Source: Bradysia coprophila (lineage: Eukaryota; Arthropoda; Insecta; Diptera; Sciaridae). From it: 64,000 bases of DNA. Below, piece after piece: positions 36,301 through 46,793 of this stretch. The notes under the pieces were generated by a model. It searched no databases. It worked only from the letters and a program-made list of their open reading frames with translations, and was not told the origin of the DNA. The stretch's first letter is position 1. The number at the start of each line of letters is the position of its first letter. The stretch spans positions 496,001 through 560,000 of the forward strand of contig NW_023503296.1 of the NCBI RefSeq assembly GCF_014529535.1, read 5' to 3'. A program made the translations under genes and the position numbers.

Positions 36301-39300
36301 GAAAATAAATCGAAATGTAAAAACCGACATGGATTCGAAATTACAGAATCAATAGTATTTTACATAACAAGGGATAAAAAGTAGAGTTTTCGTGTGAAAT
36401 TTTTTTAATCCGAAAACGCGAAAACGAGACTTTTCATTTTTATCCCGAGTTATATAATGGATTTTACTTGCTTATGGCGTTGAAACATGAAAACATGAAT
36501 GTACTTCAATTGCTCGATTTTACCATTTCGATTGACACCGTGTATCAATAAATCGTTTGTCCATTTTGTAGTGCATCCAAGAAAAAATTTTACTTGGCAG
36601 GCAAAACGAAATTCTTCATAATTCGAAAAATGTTTGAGCGTTTCAAAGTGTCATCCCCATGATAAAATAACTTATTATTTAACTGAAAAATGTTTTTCCA
36701 CGCGATAACTTGTTGTCGACGACGCTCTCTGTCGATAGATCGTTTTAGAACGCGGAGTCTGCAAGTTTCTTTAATTTTTTTTTTTGTTCCTACCGCATCG
36801 CATCCAGTTCGTTACACATGTTTCCATTATTCACAAAAAAAAGATTTTTTGAACTCACGGCTTTTGTGTAATTTGATATGAAAACATGTTTTCGAATTTG
36901 TTAAGGGCTCGCACATGACTTTCATAATGACTGTTCATTGTTCACTACTAATGATAAAAATCACAAAGAAATTTGAAGTCTTCGTTGTAAGTGAAAAAAA
37001 AAACGAATTCTAACCGAAATATTGTGTGTTCTTCTCATATTTTACTTTACTTCTATTCTTTGAGAGCAATTTTGTTTTACGAAAATGGTTTTTTTAGTCC
37101 GAAAAACTAAATTCGCACGTCATATTAGAAGGTACGTTGGTGGTCTTGTTGTCAGTCGTAAAAATTGGCGGTAAAAGTGTAGAGAAGTTACATTTTAGAA
37201 AATTATTTGTATAACAAAATGGAACTGAAACGATCAGTACAGTAGATGAAGCATAGATTTAAATTGTTTATTTTAACCAGCAGAGTTTTGTGTTCTTTTT
37301 TTTTAAATTTTGATTGCATCCAAGATTGGCTCACATAATGATTCTCTAACTTTTTTTTAAAATAATCTTTTTCAATGGGTGAGGGTCTGGTATCACATTA
37401 TTTCTAAATTTGTGACTAGATCCACACTCATTAAGAAAGATAAAATTTTTGCTACAGTTTTTGTTGTTTCCACATAAAACGCTAAACGAAATAAAAACAA
37501 AAAAATTTCTTCGTCGATTTTTTTTTTGTTTCAAACTCTAATTTTGTCGGCGAACATGAATCTCGTTCACGATTTTTGTCTTCTACGTGACTAGATTTCA
37601 TGCTCGTCTATTAAGTTTAGAGTCACTTCACAATTGCATTCTTTTTACACAATAATATTGTATAAGGTTTTAATATTGCGTTTTCACAATCCCAATCATT
37701 TAATAAAAAAAAAGGTAACTCCATATCCATTGTTTCTCCATTCATTCACCAAATTCAATTAGAAATTATCGACGGATTGAAACAAAGGCATTAAACCAAT
37801 TTATACATTTCTGTTTTGTTTTGTTGTTTTTACAGGCACCGAAACCACAGTCGAGGCTTCATCGTGCTGCCGTTGAAAATAGCATAACTGCGAGTCCAGC
37901 AACCTATTCTCCGGTGTAAGTACCCTTAAGCAATCAGGTTCATTAACCGCACTATATTTTCCATGTTGCATCATATATTGTAAATGTTCATTCGATTCAA
38001 TTTGTTCGTTACGAAAAGAATGATCGGAAAATTGTTTTTTATTTCTTTCTGCATTGGATCTCTGGTTGTTCGCTATTATTTCGATAATCTTTCATTCTTA
38101 TTTACCGAACTGTATCTTGGTGTTTGAACTCTGTGCAGACGTGAGCATAAAGAACGTGAAAAATATGTAAATACTCTTCCCTAGTGTACATTATGTACAA
38201 AGGTATCCATTTATGTACCATCTACTAATTTCATGGTATTTCGAAATCATCCGTGCCTTCATTATTATACGCTTCGTTGCACTTGTTCAAGTTCATGACA
38301 ACACCGAAATAATAATAAAAAAACTGTAATCAACAAACTCCTTTTCTTTTGTTATTGAAAATCAGAAGAAGAAGAAGACGCAAGAAAGAAGGGCGCACTT
38401 TGTGTAATCGGATCCATGCGTTTACCGATCCAAAAATGAAAACGTAACTTTCCATCCAGGCTTGGTGTTCTAATAATTTGATCTTAAAATCATTTACAAA
38501 CTGGTAAAGTGTAAAAATCTGAAATTTGTGCAATGTTATTGTGTTCCCAGCTGTACAAACATAGCAGCAGCAAAACAGATACATAAGCCGTGCACAAATT
38601 TCAGATTCTTCAATTTTATTACTGGCAAGTTCGAGTTAAAAACGTTTTTTTGTTCATTTAATTTGATTCAACTTTATTGTTTTTGTCATGGAAATATGCA
38701 GCTGGACGATTCAAGTACGTTGTCTGTTATTTGATGTAAATAATTTTGTCGTTGTCATTCTCGAAATCAGTTTGAGTTAGATATTTTCACATTTTCTACA
38801 GATAATTATTTCGAAGACCTTTTATGTTTAATTTCTTGTTTGGCTTTGCTGCGCCATAGTCATCATTGTGATCAAGCACAGTAGGTGAAGTAGATAAAGC
38901 AGGAAAAACAATCTCCTATAACGTTCACTTAAATAGTGTACCTTTGTCCTAATATGCTTGCAACAGGTCAGGTAAGACATGTTATAAGTTCAGGCCTACC
39001 CGAACATCTACTCAATTTTTGAAGCTCAGTTATGCTTACTAAATATTGGTTTTACATTTTTTTTTGCCACTGTTGCTATGCACTAACGAGATGTGATATT
39101 TTTAAACTGGAAAAAAACGTAAAGTTTCGTTCGGAAAGTTATGGTACAGTGCCCAGAATAGACAAATACGCGTAAAGTCAAAGTCATTGGTTCACCTTGA
39201 CACTCAACTCCATGCCAAGTCCCAAAGTCGTTTCTATTGCTAAAAAACCTGAGCCTGATCTGATTCTAGTTTGAAATATTAATTCCAGCCTGACCCCTAA

Positions 39301-40905
39301 CCTGTTCCGAGCTCCACTTTGACTAAAAACAAATTTAGAAGAAAAATCGAAATTACAGATCTGGTCTGACCAAAGCTCATTCGGATACATCTGGTAAAGT
39401 TATATACACATATGGCAACTCTACGCTGCTTAAAAATACTGATTGGGGCAAACACTGCAAGCAAGACGTAGAAATTATTCAACTTTCCAATAACGATGCC
39501 GATACTCTGTTGGCGACAAACGAAAATTACATGTTCGATCCGCTGCTAGAAAAATGTTTAATTTCAAGAGATAGCCTCTATGGCATCGCTAAAGATGTCT
39601 ACATGAAACATTTTAAAAACGACACACTTCGACAGAGCACAAATGACAACGAAGCGGATATTGAGCCATTCAGCGATCTTTCCAATCCGAATGTACCCGG
39701 TCCAGAACAAATAAAATGCGTCGGTCGTATTTGCTGTGATAATGAGGGTAAATTAGATGCATCGTCCACTGTGTTGATCGGGACCGATGATTCGAAAATG
39801 CGATCGGTAAATTTGAATTTCTCGAGACTGAAATCGTTCGCTGTAATACCGGGACAAACAGTTATGGTCAAGGGTGTAAATCCGCGTGGAGACGTTTTGT
39901 ATGTTAACGAAATTTTGACCGAGAATACACTAAATTCGCCGAAACATATTCAGCTGGCCGAACCGTTAAGTATGGTGATAGCGTCGGGACCATTCACTAA
40001 GACTACCGATATTACGTATGAACCAATGCACGAACTCATCCAGTATTGTCAAACGAATAAGCCCAATGTGCTGATCATAAATGGACCGTTTTTAGATGCT
40101 GACAATCAGATCGTTGCTACGGGTGAGCTGTCAGAATCATTTGCATCATTTTTCGAAAAAATGATCGTCGGACTTGTGGACGCAATTGGGTTAGTAAGAT
40201 AATTCAGTGATCGTACTGTTCGAAATTCAAACGTAAATGTTTTGTTTAGTGAGGACACCCATATAGCAGTGGTGTCATCGAGTAGAGATGCACATAGCAC
40301 AATGGTCTATCCAACTCATCCCAATAAATTGATTCGCACCTACAACAATTTGTCAATGTTACCAGATCCGTGCACGATCAGCATTAATGGTTTCACAATT
40401 GGAATTATATCGACTGACGTAATTGGACACATAAGTGATGCGGAGCTGGCTGTGTAAGTTTCATTTCGTTGCATGTTTATTGTCTCTTTACTGTAATTTT
40501 TCAACATCTTTCTAATTAGTGGTGTTGCCGACAAAATCAAACGTTGCGTGAACTACATGTTCCATCAAAAATCATTCTATCCGCTCAATCCGCCATCGTT
40601 AGATCTCTTCGTCGATAGTGAATTAGCAGCAAAACACGGCCAATTAAATCACGTTCCAAATATGCTGGTTGTTCCCAGTGACACGAAACAATTTATTCGC
40701 GTAAGTCGTGACGACACGTAATTACGATTAGCGAAGACTTGACAATTTTTTGTGTTTGCAGGATATCAACAACTGTTTGGTTCTTAATCCAGGACGAGTG
40801 GCACCAATGAGCGACGGCGGAACGTTTGCAAGAGTTGTTGTAACCCAATCGGAGATTGAAACTCCATTAATGAATTACGTAGCATGTCAGATAATTCGTG
40901 TGTAA
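30327..40905 (+). CDS. PolA2: DNA polymerase alpha subunit B (POLA2)
   Basis: Regulatory B subunit of the DNA polymerase alpha-primase complex, which starts RNA-DNA primers at replication forks in the nucleus. Exons: 30327-30402, 30470-30732, 37836-37915, 39359-40189, 40250-40453, 40520-40700, 40762-40905. All have GT and AG junctions and consistent phase, giving 592 residues (human about 598). The N-terminal helical domain starts MISTETIAEQFDELGLEPST and includes WVAFSLTHLNG. A low-complexity linker follows (NNSKNKTTSQQPDNNSS). The OB-fold and phosphoesterase-like core lie in exons 4-7 (KCLISRDSLYGIAKDVY, VLIINGPFLDADN, YPLNPPSLDLFVDSELA, PNMLVVPSDTKQFIRDI). The phosphoesterase-like fold is catalytically dead across the family. 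Four introns are 60-67 bp, but introns 2 and 3 are 7.1 and 1.4 kb and carry repeats. I see no clear AATAAA soon after the stop. The identification is secure; the exact exon 1 junction is inferred. Confidence 0.95.
30895..31061. mobile_element. Harbinger-like MITE
   Basis: 167 bp with long, nearly perfect terminal repeats: GGGGCCGTTCATAAATTACG then TAACGCAAA, mirrored at the right end. Flanked on both sides by TTA, consistent with the three-base TWA target duplication of PIF/Harbinger elements (family knowledge). The interior has two runs of nine or more Gs after CCC, with two near-identical TCCATACATTTT segments between them. Confidence 0.8.
31149..31328 (-). CDS. possible small membrane protein, antisense inside POLA2 intron
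   Basis: A 59-codon single-exon frame starting MFSSRSVCAAVKKAPKLL. A charged or polar middle (NIDQQYKQENQFGMVFCDRL) leads into a C-terminal hydrophobic stretch of about 17 residues (SIATAALAVVFLFLIL) and a short KS end. This is the plan of a tail-anchored protein or micropeptide. An AATAAA signal lies 50 bases past the stop (31099-31094, minus strand), which argues for a transcribed unit. In-frame codons upstream of this ATG exist (TTG at 31340) but no earlier ATG. I do not recognise the family. It could be a chance ORF; conservation would decide. Confidence 0.4.
   Translation of the reverse strand: MFSSRSVCAAVKKAPKLLVNIDQQYKQENQFGMVFCDRLNLSIATAALAVVFLFLILKS
33497..33600. mobile_element. partial MITE, CAGTGAAATTT family
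   Basis: The right end TTTCACTGTCTCCGACTGTA and the inner AGCTGGAGCAAATTCACGC match the elements at 45341-45547 and 60172-60370. The left part is truncated and rearranged. Confidence 0.55.
33840..33960. mobile_element. MITE, TACTCTAAATAGAGTA family
   Basis: The left end has CATGAGTCGTACTCTAAATA then GAGTACTGAAAC. The right end has AGTACTCTATTTAGCAGCTG then TCATTTGAAG. About 120 bp. Relatives are at 22111-22160 and 43237-43375. Confidence 0.6.
36357..36466. repeat. foldback element of the GGGATAAAAAG family
   Basis: Left half AACAAGGGATAAAAAGTAGA then TTTTCGTGTGAA. Right half ACTTTTCATTTTTATCCCGA. Close relatives at 60970-61150, 61387-61521 and 63925-64000. Confidence 0.6.
37916..39358. other. 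POLA2 intron 3
   Basis: 1.4 kb. The only structure seen is an inverted repeat around 38500-38630, where AAATCTGAAATTTGTGCA pairs with TGCACAAATTTCAGATT. No coding content was found. Confidence 0.55.
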
Positions 40906-41774
40906 TGCAACAGTTGACTTAATTATGCAAACAAAGAACTTTTGAAAAAAAAACTTTTGTGTTTTTGTAACCACCAACATGAACGTTTTCCTTTCTACTC
41001 CACTTCTACCGAAGGAGGTTCAAATTTCCTATTGAAGGTATGAAATGGTACTTGAATATACTTAAGATGAGAAAATAATGAGGAGGATAAACTAGACAAA
41101 ACAGAAGTGCCTAATTTTAGAGCGTCTACGTCTACACCGAATATTCTAGTATCGAACTCTCCTGGTATGTTTCACTCGAAAACCACAGAATATGCAACGT
41201 TTCCAGGTGATCGTTCTGGATGTCAAAGATATAAGAGCGGATTTCTACTCATTGTGTAACCATTTCAAAATTTGAACGAGAAAATTTCATAAGAACTCGG
41301 CAAAAACGACAACAAATAATTTGCTTAAGTTTCTCATGCAAATTAGGGTAGTACTTATTTGCAAATTTTCAGAAGAGTTTCATGCCATTAATTTTAGCGA
41401 GCAGAAATGTCCCGTAACAGCCAGTGCGTCAAAAGTTAATCACATTTCGTTTCAATATGGAGTGTTTGGGGATCTGCAGCTTGATGATGTTGTTAACTAT
41501 ATTCTGTTTCAACATGTGTTTAGATTCACTCTACGAAAGGTTATTTCTTGTCTTTAAGAAAGAAATACAACCACCAGCCTCCAGATGTTTTCTAAGTTAA
41601 TGCTAGTAGGTAGTAGAAGTGCTACGAAACTGTGAAACTAATTTTACCTTTCAGTATAAAGCTTACACATTGTTGGTATAGTGAAGTACTCGATTTATTC
41701 AATTCAATAAATTCCAAGGCTTCCATCACCAATCCTTCAGTAAATCTTTGTCACTCGTCATCCCTCTTTAAGTG

Positions 41775-41920
41775 CCGCCTTTTACCTTTTGGGCGCCACG
41801 GGCACTTTAAAAAATAGATAAATTTTTGTTCTTGACGTTTTTTTTCGGACGCCAGTTTTTTCAGTTTCTTTTTGGGTGCCAATCTTTTTTTCCGGGCGCC
41901 ACGGGCATTTGCCCAATTTG
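41775..41920. repeat. repeat fragment with two GGGCGCCACGGGCA motifs
   Basis: GGGCGCCACGGGCA occurs twice about 105 bp apart. Each is preceded by a T-rich run, and the second is followed by TTTGCCCAATTTG. It looks like the ends of a decayed transposable element, class unknown. Confidence 0.4.
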
Positions 41921-42313
41921 TCCATATGGAAAAGGAGGCACTGCCTCTTTTAACGTAAAGCACACAACACCAGAAAATCAATGCAAAACGAATCGTTTTC
42001 ACCTTCTAATTGAATGGAAAGTGGTGTACTAGATATAGAACCCAAGCTTTATGTTTCACTTGCTATTGTGCTAATTACGACTGTCTTATCAATATTCTGC
42101 AGGTTCATCAGGTCATCTAATAACATCAAAGGCAAAACATTTGGCCTTGATTTACACAATACCAGATCAACGTGATTTGTAACGGAAACTTTGAGTTTGC
42201 ATTCTATAGACGTCCTTCTCTTCGACTCACTCTGATTGCAGTTGACTAACTTTTCATAAAAATAAATTGTGAACTGAATCCACGAAAATGTCCGGGAAAA
42301 TCATATTTTTCAT

Positions 42314-42696
42314 TTAAACTAACGGCACCACCACGCCATTGTTAGCGAAATTGACCGTTCCAGGCCCAAAATGGACGGAGACCTTAAATGTAGAGACAAA
42401 CCATCATCAATTTTAATTCGTGGCAAACACTCACGTTGTTTTGACGTAGAAATGCTTTCCCCAACGAAATCGGAGTAACATTATCATGGCTGATTAGGAA
42501 ATTCTCGACAAAATTATTTGCACCAATTGAAAGGCTCAACGTAGCCGTTCCAACAATTTTGTTTTTTGTCGTACACGACGGGAATATAATTATTAATGAG
42601 TTCATTGCAAAAGCCAAGATTTAAAATATTCTCCTCTTTCGGCCAGTCAATTCTGGCTTTGGTCATAGTATTGTTGACGACGATATTGATTTCCAT
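42314..42696 (-). pseudogene. retropepsin-like ORF, frameshifted, possibly spliced
   Basis: Two overlapping minus-strand frames look like the two halves of an aspartyl protease of retroelement type. The upstream frame (from the ATG at 42696) has ARIDWPKEENILNLGF where retropepsins carry the D-T/S-G catalytic motif followed by a hydrophobic flap region. Here the triad reads D-W-P. The downstream frame has IGANNFVENFLI and ISLGKAFLRQN, which resembles the C-terminal ISLG-x-x-FL signature. The two frames meet at a six-base homopolymer (42562-42567), so one indel separates them. A good donor (GTGAGT, 42434) and an acceptor (42383) bracket a 52-base intron, after which the frame continues with HFGPGTVNF to a stop at 42314. 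Family assignment is inference from short motifs only. Confidence 0.35.
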
Positions 42697-42802
42697 GTTT
42701 GATGGATGAATTTATATTTGAACACTATATTTGATACACCGCTGTGTTCTCCGCTCTGTGTGCGTTACACTCAGGGCCAGGACCTATTTTTTCGGAAGAG
42801 TA

Positions 42803-42986
42803 CGACTGGCAATTCGTTGTAATCGACTGGCGATTCGTTGTAATCGACTGGCGATTCGTTGTAATCGACTGGCGATTCGTTGTAATCGACTGGCGATTCG
42901 TTGTAATCGACTGGCGATTCGTTGTAATCGACTGGCGATTCGTTGTAATCGACTGGTGATTCGTTGTAATCGACTGGCGATTCATT
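42803..42986. repeat. 21-bp minisatellite, about 8.8 copies
   Basis: The unit CGACTGGCGATTCGTTGTAA plus T is repeated head to tail with only a few substitutions (first unit CAATTCG, one GTGATTCG). As 21 is a multiple of three, several frames stay open and read as heptapeptide repeats (DWRFVVI forward, RQSITTN reverse). I see no start context, splice or flanking domain making any of these a gene. Confidence 0.9.
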
Positions 42987-43236
42987 CAGGCCTCAACGTC
43001 TTATTCCCACACCAGATACAGAGACAAAACGGAAACCGTTTTCCACGCTTTGTCTCCTAATTGTGTCAGCTTTTGTTCGGAATGTGACTTTTTAGTGTTA
43101 CGTGGACCAAAAAGTTGTAATTTTTGACCACGGTGACATAGTATCGATACAATAAGAGTTCGACAAAGTGAGATTTCATACAGCTTATTATTCGCCAACA
43201 CTGTTAGGGATTTTTAGGTGAATGTACTCTCAACGC

Positions 43237-43375
43237 GCTTCAAGTATGAGTGATACTCTAAATGGGGTACTGAAACTTGACAGTGTGTCACATAACTGTA
43301 AAACACTGTAAAAACATTTTCATGTAAAATATAGTACTTTCTGTAGCTGACCACTATGATCACTTTCGCTTGAAG
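43237..43375. mobile_element. MITE, TACTCTAAATAGAGTA family
   Basis: 139 bp with GCTTCAAGTATGAGTGATAC at the left and CGCTTGAAG at the right, mirrored at the outer ends. The interior matches the copy at 33840-33960 (ACTGAAACTTGACAGTGTGT). Confidence 0.6.
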
Positions 43376-43626
43376 TTCGGTGGTACTATTCATGTAATGA
43401 CTTGGCCATGTTCAATATGTTCAAACAAAATAACGGTTTCAAGAAAAAGTTTATTGCTTTTCGTTGCATGGTTCTGACCTGATCGACCCTGTAATAATTA
43501 AATAACATGCATACACTGTACGTTGCGCATCAACTTTAACGACAATTAAATTCCATGACTAGATCCTCGGATTTTAGACCTTCATGACATCCATCAGACA
43601 AGCGACAATCGTCTTCCTCGTCGCAT

Positions 43627-43836
43627 CCAAGGTTCTGAAAGAACAGGTGAAGACAACCCTGAGTTGATCACGAACGCGGTGACACACAACGGCTGCGAAG
43701 TTTATATGTAAAATGCAACTTAACAAAAACAAAATTCTGAATTTTCGAGAAAAATATTTTCTTTAAGTTGATTTCTCACACTATCTGTTTATAAAATTTG
43801 GCGTCAGCCGCCTTCGTGGTTCTTTCAGAACTTTGG
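43627..43836. mobile_element. MITE, GGTTCTGAAAGAAC family
   Basis: 210 bp bounded by CCAAGGTTCTGAAAGAAC and its near-perfect inverse GGTTCTTTCAGAACTTTGG. Interior shared (inverted) with 21480-21644. Confidence 0.7.
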
Positions 43837-44045
43837 TCGCGTCGGAAGAAACCTAGAGAACCGCTTCTAGTCTTTTTTTACATCGATCTGGTCTATCTAT
43901 ACTACTAAATCGATGTTAAAGATTCTGGCAGCACTGAACGCTTTTGACATTTATATGTCAAAGTCACCAATCAAAACACGTGGTCGACATATTGAGTTTT
44001 GTTTATTCTACCAGTTACAAACAGAAATAATTCATTCACACCACA

Positions 44046-46576
44046 ATGTCGCTCCTCAGAATTAAGTATTACAACCAATCATTTACTTATGAACACAATC
44101 CCTAATGTGCCACATCTATTTCCACAGAAAACCCACCACACGTAAAGGCAAAAAGATTTTATTGGCTCGAGAACCTCAACTTCACGAAAAAGTCAAAAAC
44201 ACATTGTTCATTGAAGGACGAAAATGTTCAGGTGATGTTAAACAAGCGCTGAAGGACCTTTATCACATTAAGAAGCCACTTTGCAAAGTATTGACTAGAA
44301 GCAATGATATCTCCCCATTCGAAGATACATCATCATTACAATAGTAAGTAACAACCGGTTTTTATAGACTCGGAAATAGTGCTCGAAAAAAGTGATGGGC
44401 TGAAAAATTGTAAAACTTATCCGATCATGTTATAACTGGCTGGATTCTCGTCTAAGTCGAAGACGAACATCTTATTTTCTGTAAGATGTAAAGTCAACTT
44501 TTGCAAGTAGTTGCAACAAATATTTTCCTTTTGAGGGATTCTTTTGAAAAACATTCGACCGAAATCGGATGCATTTTCCAGTGGAATTTTTTATGCGTGC
44601 CCAGAAAGGTATTCGACCCTAGAAGCCAAAACCACTTACAAAAATTTATCTTTGAAGCTTGTGTGGGTAGCGAGAGGTCATCAAAAAATCGAAATCTTGC
44701 ACTTTTCTTACAAAAATTTGTCCAGTTTTACACGAGCTGTACAGGGTAACTACGACGAAATATGAGCACCTAAACATTTCATATTTCATCATAGATGCTT
44801 CCAAACCCCCATAAGCTTTCTAAAGAAACCCCACACGATCTTGTACGGCTCGTGTATATCTGGAAATTTCTATAAGAAAAGTGTGAGTTTTCAGTCTTTT
44901 TTCGTTTGAAAACTACAACTGCACATATCTCAGTGTGGATGAATTTTAAACCCAATAAGACCCGATTTGTTCCGGAAGTACTTGCAATTATCTTTCTAAT
45001 GACACCTTACACGACCCTGTACCGCTCGTGTACCTGGAGAAATTTCTGTAAGAAAAGTGCAAGTTTTCGGTTTGTTGATCACCTCCGGACCAGCAAAACG
45101 AGCTTCGAAAATTTTTTTGGAAAGTGGTTTTGGCTTCCTGGGTCTAGAACTTGTTGCAATATAGGATATGTGATTTCGTGATATAACTTATGAAAAAGCC
45201 TAAAATTGACCGCTTCAAACTTTATTTAAAAACTATTTACCTTCAAACTTCGCACCATCGAACAGAAAACTTTCCGCAAAAGGTCTTAAATGTCCGGTGA
45301 AGTGGCGGTGAAAATAATTTCCAATGTGTCGGGTGGTACAGTTAGAGGCAGTGAAATTTTAGTATGAATTTGCTTCAGCTGTTTTTCAGTTGATCCACAC
45401 AAACAATCAAAACTGTTCATATCGTCTTAATGCGGTTTTACCACTATCACGCGCGTGCATGTGGCTGTGGCAGCTTCAACCGTTTAATCAAGTATAAACA
45501 GTTTTGATTGTATGGTTCATGCTGAAATTTCACTGCCTCTGACTGTAAAACAGAAACGAGTGATATATTATGTTACGGGTCGGCAGTAAATGGTTTTCCC
45601 TACTCTATATAAATTCTAACATGACCTGAGTAAAGATCGGACACCAGGATCGACAATTAAAAATGATCGTGTTTCTCCGGTTTTAACATAATTCGTTGGA
45701 GACCATCACCATTCAAAACCCAATGGAGTTTTTTTTTACTAAAACGTTTTCCATCAAATTTTAGTTTATCCGAGAAGAATGATTGCACACTCTTTATGTT
45801 CGGATCAACGTCGAAAAAGCGGCCCGACAATTTAGTCCTTGGACGCATGTATGAACATGAATTGCTAGATATGGTGGAATTGGGCATTAAGCAGTACAAA
45901 GGTCTGCAGGATTTCAAAAACGATAAAATTGGCACCTGCGTCAAACCATGCTTGGTGTTCAACGGTCCGAAATGGGGTCAAACAGAAGAGTATCGACGAT
46001 TGAAATCACTTTTTATCGATGCATTCCACAGGGATACGGTTAGTTTGTGCACGTACAGGAGAAAATGAAAGGAAAACTAAAATTCGTTCTGTCAATAGGT
46101 TCAAGCAATACGACTTCAGGGTATCGAGCATGTGCTCAGTTTTACGGTAACTGACGACAATTTGGTGATGCTGCGATCGTATAAAGTTTTATTGAAGAAA
46201 TCTGGTCACAAGACTCCTCGTATTGAGTTAACCGAAATCGGTAAGATTAAAAATCGAACGTAATGATTCATCGGAACTAATCGAATTGATTTCCACAGGT
46301 CCATCGATTGACTTTTCCATTCGTCGAACGAAAATTGCCTCTGACGATCTCTACAAACTGTCAAGGAAACAGCCGAAACAATTGAGAGTGACCAAAAAGA
46401 AGAATGTCACTCGCGATGAATTGGGTAACACACACGGCCGTGTTCATGTTGGAAAGCAGAATGTTATGAAAGTGCAAACCAGAAAGGTTCGGGCGTTGCG
46501 GGCTACACCCGAAGAAAAGAAGGCGAAGAGACAACTGAAAAAGGCCGAATTGAGGAAGGCCAAAGCTGCTGCTTGA
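44046..46576 (+). CDS. Rpf2: ribosome production factor 2 (Brix-domain protein)
   Basis: Nucleolar 60S assembly factor; with Rrs1 it brings 5S RNA and uL5/uL18 into pre-60S particles (family knowledge). Exons: 44046-44065, 44128-44343, 45765-46038, 46099-46240, 46299-46576, giving 309 residues (human about 306). The first exon is only 20 bp (MSLLRI plus part of a lysine codon), but phase and the 62-bp intron fit. The Brix domain includes FEDTSSLQ, DCTLFMFGSTSKKRPDNLVL, GRMYEHELLDMVELGI, the EEYRRLKSLFIDAF segment, SYKVLLKKSGHKTPRIEL and the RRTKIASDDLYKLSRKQPK signature. The tail is Lys/Arg-rich (EEKKAKRQLKKAELRKAKAAA), as expected of an rRNA binder. AATAAA follows at 46615-46620. Intron 2 (1.4 kb) carries repeats; the others are about 60 bp. 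Confidence 0.95.
44344..45764. other. RPF2 intron 2 with foldback repeats
   Basis: A motif of about 60 bp (CTGTACRGCTCGTGTA ... TTTCTRTAAGAAAAGTGYAAG) occurs three times, at about 44690-44750 (inverted), 44835-44905 and 45010-45075. With the MITE at 45341-45547 it fills most of the intron. The small open frames here are repeat-derived and not supported. Confidence 0.6.
45341..45547. mobile_element. MITE, CAGTGAAATTT family
   Basis: 207 bp with long imperfect terminal repeats: GTTAGAGGCAGTGAAATTTT at the left and AATTTCACTGCCTCTGACTG at the right. Inner sequence ATGAATTTGCTTCAGCTG is shared with 60172-60370 and 33497-33600. Confidence 0.65.
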
Positions 46577-46614
46577 TTTTGCCAATGTGAAATCAAAATT
46601 GAAAAATTTGCTTC

Positions 46615-46620
46615 AATAAA
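46615..46620 (+). terminator. RPF2 polyadenylation signal
   Basis: AATAAA, 39 bases after the RPF2 stop codon. Confidence 0.7.
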
Positions 46621-46747
46621 TGAGGCGAGACCCATTTTTTCATTTTCAAAATATGTTTCCTTCGTGCTGGTAGAGTGATGAATTGCTCAAAATCACTACG
46701 ACTTCTGGTTAAAGTGAAAAGTGTCAGTCAAACTACAAATTCTTAAA

Positions 46748-46753
46748 TTTATT
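46748..46753 (-). terminator. polyadenylation signal of the BLVRB-like gene
   Basis: AATAAA on the minus strand, 41 bases after the stop at 46794. The 3' ends of the two convergent genes therefore lie within about 150 bp of each other. Confidence 0.65.
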
Positions 46754-46793
46754 AACTCGCAAAAACTGACAAATTTTCTGCGGCCATCAACAT

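Larger units (their letters stand above)
30733..37835. other. large POLA2 intron 2
   Basis: 7.1 kb. Contents I can support: a Harbinger-like MITE (30895-31061), a small antisense ORF (31149-31328), MITE fragments at 33497-33600 and 33840-33960, and a foldback at 36357-36466. The rest is AT-rich with no recognised coding sequence. A 68-codon plus-strand frame at 34157-34363 is noted under findings. Confidence 0.65.
40906..44045. other. POLA2-RPF2 spacer
   Basis: 3.1 kb carrying a G/C-rich repeat fragment (41775-41920), a degenerate retropepsin-like ORF (42314-42696, minus), the 21-bp minisatellite (42803-42986) and two MITEs (43237-43375, 43627-43836). The remainder is AT-rich and featureless to me. 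Confidence 0.6.

Noticed and set aside
39599-39871. 90-codon minus-strand frame
   Set aside because: Antisense shadow of POLA2 exon 4.
42803-42986. CRISPR-like array
   Set aside because: The units are directly adjacent with no spacers and the genome is eukaryotic; this is a minisatellite.
42731-43060. 109-, 71- and 86-codon open frames across the minisatellite
   Set aside because: They stay open only because the unit is 21 bp with no stop in those frames; no start context, domain or splice supports any of them.
46361-46635. Minus-strand frames of 74 and 63 codons
   Set aside because: Antisense shadows of the Lys/Arg-rich RPF2 last exon.
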